Shown one piece after another: positions 56,159-64,000 of a stretch of 64,000 nucleotides of DNA. The notes under the pieces were generated by a model. It did no database searches and was not told where the DNA came from. It worked only from the letters and a program-made list of their open reading frames with translations. The translations under genes and the position numbers were made by a program. The stretch lies in contig NZ_WKJH01000005.1 in NCBI RefSeq assembly GCF_009674825.1, positions 186,001-250,000 on the forward strand, in the 5' to 3' direction. This DNA is from Maribacter luteus (GTDB taxonomy: Bacteria > Bacteroidota > Bacteroidia > Flavobacteriales > Flavobacteriaceae). Every line of letters starts with the position of its first letter. Positions within the stretch are counted from its first letter, which is position 1.

Positions 56159-57424
56159 GTCGAACCCGATATCCTTTCTAAAGTTCATTTTCTCAAAACA
56201 TATCTTATCGATACTTTGATAAGAGGTTTGTAGTGCTTGGTTAAAATTATCCCCGTAGGAGGTAATTGCCATTACCCTGCCACCATTGGTCACCACTTTT
56301 CCGTCTTTAAGATCTGTACCGGCATGGAATACAATGGAATCCCCGATATTCTCAAAACCCATTATTTCTTTACCTTTTTCGTAGGCTTCCGGATATCCTC
56401 CGGACACCAACATAACCGTTGATGCGGTTCGGTCATCAATCTCAAGGTCGATGCTATCCAATTTTTGATCGGCAACCGCTTGGAACACAGTAACCAAATC
56501 AGTTTTAATCCTAGGAATGACAACTTCGGTCTCTGGGTCTCCCATTCTAACATTGTACTCAATAACGAATGGGTCATCCCCAATTTTTATCAAGCCGATG
56601 AAGACAAAACCTTTGTACGGCAAATTATCCTTTTTAAGGCCCTCTACGGTAGGTTTGACCACACGGTCGTGTATCTTGTCCATAAATGCCTTATCCGCGA
56701 AAGGAACCGGGGAAATTGCCCCCATGCCGCCTGTATTCAACCCAGTGTCTCCTTCGCCAATCCTTTTATAGTCCTTGGCCGTTGGCAAAACTTTATAGCC
56801 CTTACCATCTGTGAGTACGAATACGCTTAATTCAATACCCGATAAAAACTCCTCGATAACAACGGTCGTACTTGCTTCCCCGAATTTTGCATCGACCAAC
56901 ATGATTTTTAGTTCATCCTTGGCCTCTTGTAAATCGTTCAAGATAACCACACCTTTCCCAGCTGCAAGTCCGTCTGCCTTTAAAACATAAGGCGGTTTAA
57001 GGGAATCCAAAAAGGCATACCCCGCTTCCAAGGATTCTGAAGTGAAACTTTGATATGCTGCAGTAGGTATATTATGTCTAATGAGAAACTCTTTAGCGAA
57101 CTCTTTACTGCCTTCTAAGGTAGCCGCTGCTTTTTGTGGCCCGATTACAGGAACATCCTTAAGTTCTGCATCGTTCAGGAAAAAATCATGGATACCGTTC
57201 ACCAATGGATCTTCGGGACCTACAATTACCATATCAATATCCTTGGAAAGAACAATCTCCTTTATTTTTTCGAAATCATTTACCCCTACGGATATATTTG
57301 TCCCAATACTGGCCGTTCCTGCGTTACCAGGGGCAATAAACAAGTTTGATAATTTAGGGCTTTGTGCAAGTTTCCATGCGATGGCATGTTCGCGACCACC
57401 TGACCCAAGAATAAGAATGTTCAT
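56153..57424 (-). CDS. purD: Phosphoribosylamine--glycine ligase
   Basis: A 423-residue ATP-grasp enzyme beginning MNILILGSGGREHAIAWKL. The ATP-grasp loop (LKADGLAAGKGV), GDTGLNTGGMGAISPVP and FVIEYNVRMGDPETEVV are fully conserved. It makes GAR in purine synthesis. Confidence 0.97.
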   Translation of the reverse strand: MNILILGSGGREHAIAWKLAQSPKLSNLFIAPGNAGTASIGTNISVGVNDFEKIKEIVLSKDIDMVIVGPEDPLVNGIHDFFLNDAELKDVPVIGPQKAAATLEGSKEFAKEFLIRHNIPTAAYQSFTSESLEAGYAFLDSLKPPYVLKADGLAAGKGVVILNDLQEAKDELKIMLVDAKFGEASTTVVIEEFLSGIELSVFVLTDGKGYKVLPTAKDYKRIGEGDTGLNTGGMGAISPVPFADKAFMDKIHDRVVKPTVEGLKKDNLPYKGFVFIGLIKIGDDPFVIEYNVRMGDPETEVVIPRIKTDLVTVFQAVADQKLDSIDLEIDDRTASTVMLVSGGYPEAYEKGKEIMGFENIGDSIVFHAGTDLKDGKVVTNGGRVMAITSYGDNFNQALQTSYQSIDKICFEKMNFRKDIGFDL

Positions 57425-57438
57425 AATTAAAGTTTGCG

Positions 57439-57446
57439 CAAAAATA
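57439..57446 (-). promoter_or_regulatory. -7 box of purD
   Basis: Minus-strand TATTTTTG fits TAnnTTTG, 15 bases before the purD start. Confidence 0.5.
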
Positions 57447-57521
57447 AGACTTGGACGCTTAAAACACCCTGTGTTGCATCAATAAAATTGTGAGGGAACA
57501 AACAATCGGACTAGTGGCTTA

Positions 57522-58505
57522 TCACTTGTTTCTACTGGAAAAATCACGGTGTTCGGTCTTTTTGAGCTCTTTTTTTGAAAGAGTCTTAAAATAATCGAAA
57601 GTCTTTTTCATGCCTTCGGCCCTACCCACTTTGGGTTCCCAGCCTAGAATCTCCTTCGCTTTTGAGATATCCGGTTGTCTCTGAAGAGGATCGTCTTGGG
57701 GTAAATCTTTGTAAATTACTTTTTGGGTAGTACCGGTCAATTTTATGATTTCCTCGGCAAAATCCTTGATCGTGATTTCATTGGGGTTTCCGATATTCAC
57801 TGGGTAACTATAATCACTCATCAACAACCGATAAATACCTTCTATTTCATCATCCACGTAACAGAAAGAACGTGTTTGGGACCCATCACCGAATACGGTC
57901 AAATCTTCACCTCTTAGGGCCTGTCCCATAAAAGCAGGAATGACCCTACCATCATTTAAACGCATTCTTGGTCCATAGGTGTTGAATATACGGACTATTC
58001 TTGTTTCTAACCCATGAAACCTATGATATGCCATGGTAATGGACTCTTGGAAGCGTTTGGCCTCGTCATAGACCCCTCTTGGGCCAATGGTGTTTACATT
58101 TCCATAATATTCCTCCGTCTGCGGATGCACTAATGGATCTCCATATATTTCCGAAGTAGAAGCGATAAGGATACGTGCTTTCTTTTCCCGTGCGAGTCCC
58201 AAAAGGTTATGGGTTCCTAAAGCACCAACTTTTAAGGTTTGAATAGGGATTTTCAGATAATCTATTGGGCTAGCAGGAGAAGCGAAATGCAATATATAAT
58301 CCAATTTTCCGGGCACATGAACGAATTTGGTCACATCATGGTGATAAAACTCAAACTGCTCCAATTTAAAAAGATGTTCAATGTTCTTAAGGTCACCTGT
58401 TATCAAGTTGTCCATGGCTATGACATGAAACCCTTCATTGATAAACCGATCACAAAGATGTGATCCTAGAAAACCTGCAGCACCGGTGATTAAAATTTTT
58501 TTCAT
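57522..58505 (-). CDS. UDP-glucuronate decarboxylase (UDP-xylose synthase)
   Basis: A 327-residue extended SDR enzyme with the NAD motif [10 protein letters not shown] (residues 7-16), the YxxxK catalytic pair in YDEAK, and [36 protein letters not shown] typical of UXS. It converts UDP-glucuronate to UDP-xylose, supplying a surface polysaccharide. First gene in transcription order after the WcaJ-like gene on the same strand. Confidence 0.9.
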   Translation of the reverse strand: MKKILITGAAGFLGSHLCDRFINEGFHVIAMDNLITGDLKNIEHLFKLEQFEFYHHDVTKFVHVPGKLDYILHFASPASPIDYLKIPIQTLKVGALGTHNLLGLAREKKARILIASTSEIYGDPLVHPQTEEYYGNVNTIGPRGVYDEAKRFQESITMAYHRFHGLETRIVRIFNTYGPRMRLNDGRVIPAFMGQALRGEDLTVFGDGSQTRSFCYVDDEIEGIYRLLMSDYSYPVNIGNPNEITIKDFAEEIIKLTGTTQKVIYKDLPQDDPLQRQPDISKAKEILGWEPKVGRAEGMKKTFDYFKTLSKKELKKTEHRDFSSRNK

Positions 58506-58532
58506 AAAAAAACCCTTTTAAATCAAAATTAA

Positions 58533-59885
58533 CTAATAAGCTTTCTCCTCGCCTTTAAACAAATTCAATACTGTTTGCAAAATAATACCCAAATCCATCA
58601 ACAAGGACCAGTTTTCAAGATAAAAGATATCATATTTAACGCGATTAATTATATCTGAATCTTCCTCAACTTCTCCTCGAAATCCACTAACTTGAGCCAA
58701 TCCCGTGATTCCAGGTTTCACACTATGCCTTAACATATATCGATTTGCCTTTTTCATGTAAACCTCAGAAAGAGAAATCATATGAGGCCTTGGCCCAACA
58801 ACTGACATTTGTCCTGAAAACACATTATAGAATTGAGGCATTTCATCCAAACTGGTCTTTCGAATGAACTTACCTATTTTTGTAACCCTCATATCGTTCT
58901 TTTTTACATGTAAATCATCCGTACTTTTATTAATTGCCATAGAACGATATTTAAAACAAAAAAACTCGCGATTGTCCAGGCCATGTCTTTTTTGTAAAAA
59001 TAAAGTAGGCCCTTTAGATTCCAACTTAATCAATATTGCCATCAACGGTGTCAACCAAGATAATACGAACAATATTACCAAGGATGAAAAAACAATATCA
59101 AAAGACCTTTTTATAAATGCATTTATAGGTTCATGGACCGCGATGTTTCTTAAAGACAATATGGGTATATAATCGTAATATTCATATTTCAGGTTTTTTG
59201 CAAATATATCTTTATTGTCTGGTATGAATTTTAGGGTTCTTAAATTATTGTCAGAAAAATCAACAAGCTGTTTAATCTCCTCGTTGGATAGTTCCGCAAC
59301 AGAAAAATAAATTTCATCAATACCATTCTCAACTACATAATCCAAACATTTCGCTATTGAAAAATCCTGGGCCTTGACTGAAAACTTGGCTTTGAAATCA
59401 AAACCATATTCCTTTTTCGATTTAAATATTTTAATGAGTTGTCTTGTTTTTGAATTATCCCCAATTACAATCACGGTTCGACCATTTCCTTTTAAGAGAA
59501 CCCTGAATTTTTTTAAAAGAAAAAATACTAAATACTTAAATGAAAAAACAACAACGGTTACATAAACCACATAGTTCGCGAGGGCCAATCTTCCGACATT
59601 GGGCTGCTTGAAAAAACCCATATAAGCATATAATACGATTACAAACAATACTATCTGCCTAAATAAAAGTGAAAATAATTGTATTACCCTAGCCTGTCTA
59701 TCCACTTCATAAAAACCGTTTTTTAACGATATGATTATCCAAGCAATGGAAATGTACACAATAAATGAATAATAATTGCTTAATTGAATTTCAAACAAAA
59801 AGACGCCGCAAATAAGTATAGTTAAATCAGCGAAAGCCATTAAAGGCTTAATTGATTTTGACCATCTACCTTTTCTATATTTCAA
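58533..59885 (-). CDS. WcaJ-like undecaprenyl-phosphate sugar phosphotransferase
   Basis: A 450-residue polyprenyl glycosylphosphotransferase. Four N-terminal membrane helices and a Rossmann-like domain (RTVIVIGDNSKT) precede the bacterial sugar transferase domain (KRSFDIVFSSLVILF, FFCFKYRSM, TSLDEMPQFYNVFSGQMSVVGPRP). It starts glycan assembly on the lipid carrier for an exopolysaccharide or capsule. Confidence 0.93.
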   Translation of the reverse strand: MKYRKGRWSKSIKPLMAFADLTILICGVFLFEIQLSNYYSFIVYISIAWIIISLKNGFYEVDRQARVIQLFSLLFRQIVLFVIVLYAYMGFFKQPNVGRLALANYVVYVTVVVFSFKYLVFFLLKKFRVLLKGNGRTVIVIGDNSKTRQLIKIFKSKKEYGFDFKAKFSVKAQDFSIAKCLDYVVENGIDEIYFSVAELSNEEIKQLVDFSDNNLRTLKFIPDNKDIFAKNLKYEYYDYIPILSLRNIAVHEPINAFIKRSFDIVFSSLVILFVLSWLTPLMAILIKLESKGPTLFLQKRHGLDNREFFCFKYRSMAINKSTDDLHVKKNDMRVTKIGKFIRKTSLDEMPQFYNVFSGQMSVVGPRPHMISLSEVYMKKANRYMLRHSVKPGITGLAQVSGFRGEVEEDSDIINRVKYDIFYLENWSLLMDLGIILQTVLNLFKGEEKAY

Positions 59886-60082
59886 TTCAGAAAGTTTTTA
59901 ATTAATTTGGCAATGAAAATACCATATTAAGATTAGTTATGCGCAATATGCAAATTAAACAATTTTAATTAAGAACAACTATCTTTTCCACGCATCCCAT
60001 AGATAAAATCCTGTCCATATAACACAATATCACATCTATTAACATGGCCAATAAACCAAATTAAATTAAGTCGATTTAACTA

Positions 60083-61204
60083 CTATTGAAGGTCAGGGTT
60101 GATTAAACTATTTACGTGACCACGAAAATTATCTAAAAATTTATCCTCACCAAACTCCCTAGCATGACCCCTTATCCATTCTGGGTCGAATCCATTTTCG
60201 TTTAGCTCGAACTTATCAATACATTTCTGGATGGAATCTCGAGTTTGAGCTTCAAACAAGAAACCTGAAGATTCATTGACCAAATCATTTTCAATCACCG
60301 TTTCCAAAGCACCTCCTTTACCAAAGGCCAAAACTGGAATTCCATATGCCATGACTTCTAAAGGAATCATACCAAAATCTTCTTCCCCTGGGAAAATCAA
60401 TGCTTTGGTCCTGTCAAGATATTTTTCTATTTGATTCCAAGGCAAACTTCCCAAAAATTTAATATTGGAATTTGCATTCGATTCTAATTTCTCCTTTTCA
60501 GAACCATTTCCTATAATTACCAATTCCTTTCCATTCCTATTAAATACTTCGATAAGTAAGTCTATACGCTTATATGGGGTGATGGCCCCAAAACTCAAAT
60601 AAATATCTCTCTTCATATTTTTAATCAATGGCCTATCAAAAAGTGACAATTCTATTGGTGGATAAATTACTTTTGAGTCCTTTCCGTAGTAAGTTTTTAC
60701 CCTATTGGCAACATTCTCAGAATTAACGACATAACTAGTAACATTGCTTATGGTTGTAATGTCCCATTCGCGTAATCGACCAAAAAAGAATCTTGCAATT
60801 GGGCGAAGTATTTTTGGTATGCTCTGTAAATATTCATCCGTAAACCCCCAACAATAGCGCATTGGAGAATGAACATAGCACACATGTGGGGTACTATCAT
60901 TAATTTTAATTCCTTTTGCTGGTCCAGACTCTGACGAGATTATTAAATCATAATTATCTTTTAATTTCAATGATTTAATCCCAATGGGGTACAAGGGAAA
61001 TATTTTTTGATAGTATTTCCGCAACCAAGGTTTGTCTAAAACAGATGTTGTAATAGAATTTTTGGGCAAATTGGGCCCATATATATTACCATCTAAGAAA
61101 AGTGTATAAATATCCGCATTAGGATATAGCTTTAAAATGCTCTCTATTACTTTTTCACCTCCTCTTCTGGTAATCAACCAATAATGTATTATAGCTACTT
61201 TCAT
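60083..61204 (-). CDS. Glycosyltransferase family 4
   Basis: A 373-residue GT-B enzyme with an N-terminal IIHYWLITRRGGEKVIES and the C-terminal EDFGMIPLEVMAYGIPVLAFGKGGALETV sugar-nucleotide site (E-x7-E). The CYVHSPMRYCW stretch is like the WbaZ-type mannosyltransferases. It belongs to the polysaccharide locus. The IS3 element sits just upstream. Confidence 0.9.
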   Translation of the reverse strand: MKVAIIHYWLITRRGGEKVIESILKLYPNADIYTLFLDGNIYGPNLPKNSITTSVLDKPWLRKYYQKIFPLYPIGIKSLKLKDNYDLIISSESGPAKGIKINDSTPHVCYVHSPMRYCWGFTDEYLQSIPKILRPIARFFFGRLREWDITTISNVTSYVVNSENVANRVKTYYGKDSKVIYPPIELSLFDRPLIKNMKRDIYLSFGAITPYKRIDLLIEVFNRNGKELVIIGNGSEKEKLESNANSNIKFLGSLPWNQIEKYLDRTKALIFPGEEDFGMIPLEVMAYGIPVLAFGKGGALETVIENDLVNESSGFLFEAQTRDSIQKCIDKFELNENGFDPEWIRGHAREFGEDKFLDNFRGHVNSLINPDLQ

Positions 61205-61306
61205 ATCTCAAATATTCAGGTCGAACCGTAAGCTCCCCTCGGATAGAACTGCTTATTTTTCTTAAACTTAATCAAAGTTATCGTTTTTAATTCCTTGTGC
61301 GGCACC

Positions 61307-62140
61307 TCACAAGAAATTAAGTTCCAAATATTGTTTTGGAGACAATTATCCTAGGGCATTGTGTGACCTGTGGTTATTGTAATCGTCCATCCAAATCCGT
61401 ACCCGTTCCCTTAGCTGTTCGATGTCCTCAAAGATGAACCTGTTGAGTGTCGCTCTCTTATAACTGCCGTTGAACCTTTCCACAAAGGCGTTTTGGGTCG
61501 GTTTTCCCGGTTAAATATACTTATACTCTATCCCGTGCATCTCGCTCCAATCATTCGCTGTCCGGGCAATGAACTCCGGGGGTTGTCCAAGCGAATCTTC
61601 TTTGGTTTTCCTTTTTTGTTGATAAGATGGTTCAGTACCCAAACGATACGGTTACTAGTCAAAGAAAAGTCTGCAAGGGTGAAAGTGCCTCCCATTTAAA
61701 TTCATCAATTACGTTAAATGACCTGAATCGTCTCTTGTTTTCCAGGACATCGGTTACAAAATCCATACTCCAGGTATGGTTGAGTTCATCAGGTACTTCC
61801 AGAGGCACTTTCACCCTTGCAGACTTTTCTTTACTTTTCTTCTCAAAAGCAATTAAAGTGCCCTTGTACACACGATGGACCCGTCTATGGTTCCAAATCT
61901 TACCTTCATTGCACAAACGGTCGTAGGCCTTCCAGAAGCCTTTCTTCCAATGTTCCTTGGCCTTTTTTTGCAAGGCCTTTTCGATTTCCGTATCGTCATT
62001 CGGTAAAGGTTTATAATAATATACACTCACGCTCATATCCAATACACGTTACGCCCTGCTGATACCGTAATGAACAAGTTCTTTAGCTATACTACGCTTA
62101 CGGCAAGACTTTAAAGCTTTTTTTCGATGATCTCCTTTGC
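61307..62140 (-). pseudogene. IS3 transposase orfB, broken
   Basis: Conserved rve-domain pieces are readable in changing frames: VLDMSVSVYYYKP, LNHTWSMDFVTDVLENKRRF, IRLDN, TQNAFVERFNGSYKR and MDDYNNHRSHNALG. In-frame stops lie at 62049-62051, 61511-61513 and 61346-61348. Frame changes occur at the inverted-repeat segment 61661-61691 and near the IRLDN codons. The upstream boundary is approximate. Confidence 0.85.
61661..61832. repeat. Perfect 31-bp inverted repeat inside orfB
   Basis: Arms at 61661-61691 and 61802-61832 are exact reverse complements, 110 bases apart. The right arm encodes [12 protein letters not shown] of the transposase; the left arm replaces the expected coding sequence after EAL and breaks the frame. 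Confidence 0.9.
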
Positions 62141-62365
62141 CATTTGATGGTAAAGTGCCAAGCTTGCATACATCTGCTTGAGCTTTCGGTTCTTCTCCTC
62201 AAATTCCTTGAGTCGTTTGAATTCCTTTGAATTCATTCCGGCGTACTTGGAGCGCCATTTGAAAAACGCCGTCGAACTTACGCCATGCTCACAAGTGATC
62301 TTCTCGACACTTTTACCATTGTCGAACTCCTTTAAAATCTTTGTAATCTGCGTGGGTGAAAATCT
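62111..62365 (-). pseudogene. IS3 transposase orfA, start lost
   Basis: 84 codons in frame (RFSPTQITKILKEFDNGKS, GVSSTAFFKWRSKY, then a Lys/Glu-rich coiled coil) matching the helix-turn-helix orfA of IS3 elements. A stop codon lies three codons upstream and no start codon lies between, so the N-terminus is lost. Confidence 0.8.
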
Positions 62366-62401
62366 TAATACTGTTTAAAATTAAATAGTATTATTCTACT
62401 T

Positions 62402-63658
62402 TTAAACAGTTCGGTTTTTAATGGAGCTTACATCGGGAGGAGGTGTTTCCCTGTAATTGCTGAAATAAAACAATGAACTAAACAAAGAGAACAACATTAC
62501 TCCTCGTTGTCGACTTAGTATTGATTCTGTAATTTCAGTTAAACTAAACATTATGATGAAAATTAAAAATATCCAATTCTTTGTGTTAATAGATTTTATA
62601 ATGAGTTTTCCTTTAAAATATAAATAACATAAAAGACCTATTAAGCCAGATGGAACTAGATATTCAAGATATTGATTGTGAATATTAGTAACATCCTTTT
62701 TCCCAAAATAAGCCAACAATTCACTTTGGTAATTTTTAAAACCATACCCAAAAATAGGATGTTCTTTAATTAAATTTATAGAAGCTTTCCAATAATCTAT
62801 TCTATGAAAAACGCCAAATCCTTTTTCTGAAATATTTAGAAGCTTATCATGCAACATTGGAAACATATTTACCGATAAAACTACAATTGTGAATAGTACA
62901 ATAACCATTCCTAACACGATGATTAAGTTGTATCTACTACTAATAAGAAAATCAAGCAATGTATATACAAGTAACAATAATCCAATGAAAAGTGCAGTCC
63001 TTCCCGTAAAATAAAGCATCAATAAAATAAAAAAAATGAATATACCTAAATAATAGATTCTATTGGTAATTTTCAACTTATACCAACAAATTAAACAACC
63101 AACTAAAATATATAAACAAATATAAGGTGTATGAAAGTCAAAAAATCTCGGAATATAAACCTGACCGTAAAGTATGGTCCTGTTTAAATTAAGGAGATGT
63201 TCTCTAGTTTCGATTTGCCAATAATAAGTTGAAACACTACCGATCCAAAAAATTGAAAATATTATTAAGGAATAGATATAAAAACTAAGTACAAAATGGA
63301 TTTGTCGTGAAGTGAGTTTAATCAAACTTATAGCAAAAGGCATTAAGATTATAGGTAGTATTCTAATAAATTTCTGATACGTATCTATGTTAGCCCCAAA
63401 TATTAAAATATTAAAAATAAAGACTAAAGGAATTATTGAAAAAACCCATAGATCTTTATCCAATTTAAAAGAGTTTTTATTCACAGAAGAAAAAATAGAA
63501 TAAATAACAATCAAACCTAAGGCATAAGGAGCGTAGATGTGTTTTAAAAAGAGAGTGAGAATAAAAATGCTGACAAAAACATGACCTTTTTGGTCTATTG
63601 ATTTCTCAATTAGGTCTAACATATAATGGTTATTTAAAAAGCTGAATATGGGATTCAA
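62402..63658 (-). CDS. O-antigen ligase/polymerase family membrane protein
   Basis: A 418-residue protein with about 12 helices and a long periplasmic loop bearing GVFHRIDYWKASINLIKEHPIFGYGFKNY, the Wzy_C-type signature, followed by NIHNQYLEYLVPSGLIGLL. It polymerises or ligates surface glycan repeats. The last 9-10 codons are supplied by the end of the IS element. The start may instead be the Met at 63622, which would remove the 29-base overlap with the upstream gene. Confidence 0.85.
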   Translation of the reverse strand: MNPIFSFLNNHYMLDLIEKSIDQKGHVFVSIFILTLFLKHIYAPYALGLIVIYSIFSSVNKNSFKLDKDLWVFSIIPLVFIFNILIFGANIDTYQKFIRILPIILMPFAISLIKLTSRQIHFVLSFYIYSLIIFSIFWIGSVSTYYWQIETREHLLNLNRTILYGQVYIPRFFDFHTPYICLYILVGCLICWYKLKITNRIYYLGIFIFFILLMLYFTGRTALFIGLLLLVYTLLDFLISSRYNLIIVLGMVIVLFTIVVLSVNMFPMLHDKLLNISEKGFGVFHRIDYWKASINLIKEHPIFGYGFKNYQSELLAYFGKKDVTNIHNQYLEYLVPSGLIGLLCYLYFKGKLIIKSINTKNWIFLIFIIMFSLTEITESILSRQRGVMLFSLFSSLFYFSNYRETPPPDVSSIKNRTV

Positions 63659-64000
63659 TGGATTTTTCCCAAGAAAAAAATTTCAATCTCTTCTTTCCTT
63701 CACTTATCAGGTGTCTTCGATATTTAAGATCCGTCATAAGCATTTGAATTTTATCCGCTAAATCAAAAGAATCGTGTGGGTTAAAATATAACCCTGCCTT
63801 ACCCGCTACCTCACGAAAAGGACTAATATCCGAAATAATACAAGGCAAACTATAATGAAATGCCTCTAATATTGGAAGGCCAAAACCCTCATAAAGTGAT
63901 GGGAACACCAATAAATGGGCCTTTTCATAACATTCTTTTAATTTTGATTCATCAACTCTTCCCAATAAAAATATATCATCATCCTTATGCATTTCATTAA
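63630..64000 (-). CDS. Glycosyltransferase (GT4-like), C-terminal part
   Basis: The frame remains open at the right edge, so the N-terminal part is outside the window. Visible are DDIFLLGRVDESKLKECYEKAHLLVFPSLYEGFGLPILEAFHYSLPCIISD, the classic C-terminal GT4 donor-binding site. Part of the polysaccharide locus. Confidence 0.9.
   Translation of the reverse strand, partial: NEMHKDDDIFLLGRVDESKLKECYEKAHLLVFPSLYEGFGLPILEAFHYSLPCIISDISPFREVAGKAGLYFNPHDSFDLADKIQMLMTDLKYRRHLISEGKKRLKFFSWEKSIESHIQLFK

Larger units (their letters stand above)
61228..62431 (-). mobile_element. Decayed IS3-family insertion sequence
   Basis: About 1.2 kb with 9-bp terminal inverted repeats GTAAGCTCC (61228-61236) and GGAGCTTAC (62423-62431). 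It carries orfA and orfB remnants in the minus direction, in the -1 frame relation of IS3 elements, with an A7G slippery run at 62116-62124. Ends are provisional because no clear target duplication was seen. It is dead: orfA lacks a start and orfB has several stops and frameshifts. Confidence 0.8.

Noticed and set aside
62370-62410. Inverted repeat ACTGTTTAAAA/TTTTAAACAGT as the end of the IS
   Set aside because: It is only 19 bases between arms at one side of the element; the GTAAGCTCC pair at 61228 and 62423 flanks the whole element and fits IS3 ends better.

Overview
The window is chromosomal DNA of a gliding marine-type member of the Flavobacteriaceae (Bacteroidota). This is inferred from gldH and sprE (gliding and type IX secretion genes), the Bacteroidota-type -7 promoter box TAnnTTTG upstream of several genes, a three-gene succinate dehydrogenase with a single fused membrane subunit, an ATP synthase operon without its beta and epsilon genes, a PSP1/RicT homologue, and families largely confined to this group (DUF4292, DUF5687, DUF6168, DUF6427, DUF6341). 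No rRNA, tRNA or CRISPR array was recognised. The species cannot be named from this sequence alone.

Layout. 1-4157: end of a BNR/sortilin-like repeat protein, a lipoprotein cyclophilin, and a RimK-type glutamate ligase overlapping an aspartoacylase-like hydrolase. 4158-8309: sdhCAB with promoter and terminator. 8315-11041: a vsr-like endonuclease and a GNAT acetyltransferase, each directly behind a terminator hairpin, two tiny reading frames, and scoAB CoA transferase. 11173-15167: PBP1A, gldH and a PSP1 protein in overlapping order. 15342-19604: an MFS exporter, then trhO, a ferredoxin and a U32/TrhP-like protein (wobble-uridine hydroxylation), then an intergenic region with a possible structured RNA and a 22-codon frame. 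19605-23351: recA, then lipoprotein, ECF sigma factor and an inner-membrane-anchored beta-barrel protein. 23389-28148: plsC, trpS, dprA, a HU-CCDC81/SPOR protein and a thioesterase. 28145-31319: two-component system with two small upstream genes. 31448-37292: aldo/keto reductase, degenerate EnvC, DUF4292, TPR protein, dut, flippase. 37456-46243: atpBEFHAG, assembly-type small membrane proteins, bactofilin and sprE. 46386-49811: ABC ATPase with DUF5687 permease, and a PaaE-like reductase. 50107-53253: a DUF2064 protein, an AhpD-like protein and the radical SAM protein ArsS (arsenosugar-type genes), then a TetR regulator. 53262-57424: GT9, DUF4254, DUF6427, DUF6341, purD. 57522-64000: an AT-rich polysaccharide locus (UDP-xylose synthase, WcaJ-like initiator, GT4, O-antigen ligase/polymerase, partial GT) interrupted by a decayed IS3 element.

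The signals most worth a second look are these. First, a 14-base operator-like motif (consensus ACCRANCGGTTTGT) recurs in four intergenic regions, one of them in front of the tetR gene. Second, there is a lipoprotein / ECF sigma / trans-envelope barrel cassette. Third, the partial arsenosugar gene set lies beside that regulator. Fourth, trhO and trhP are neighbours with a ferredoxin between them. Fifth, the dead IS3 transposase carries a perfect 31-bp inverted repeat that looks like a template-switch mutation. Sixth, two tiny frames plus a perfect terminator lie directly in front of the GNAT gene. Everything was read by eye; family calls rest on motif recognition and not on database searches.
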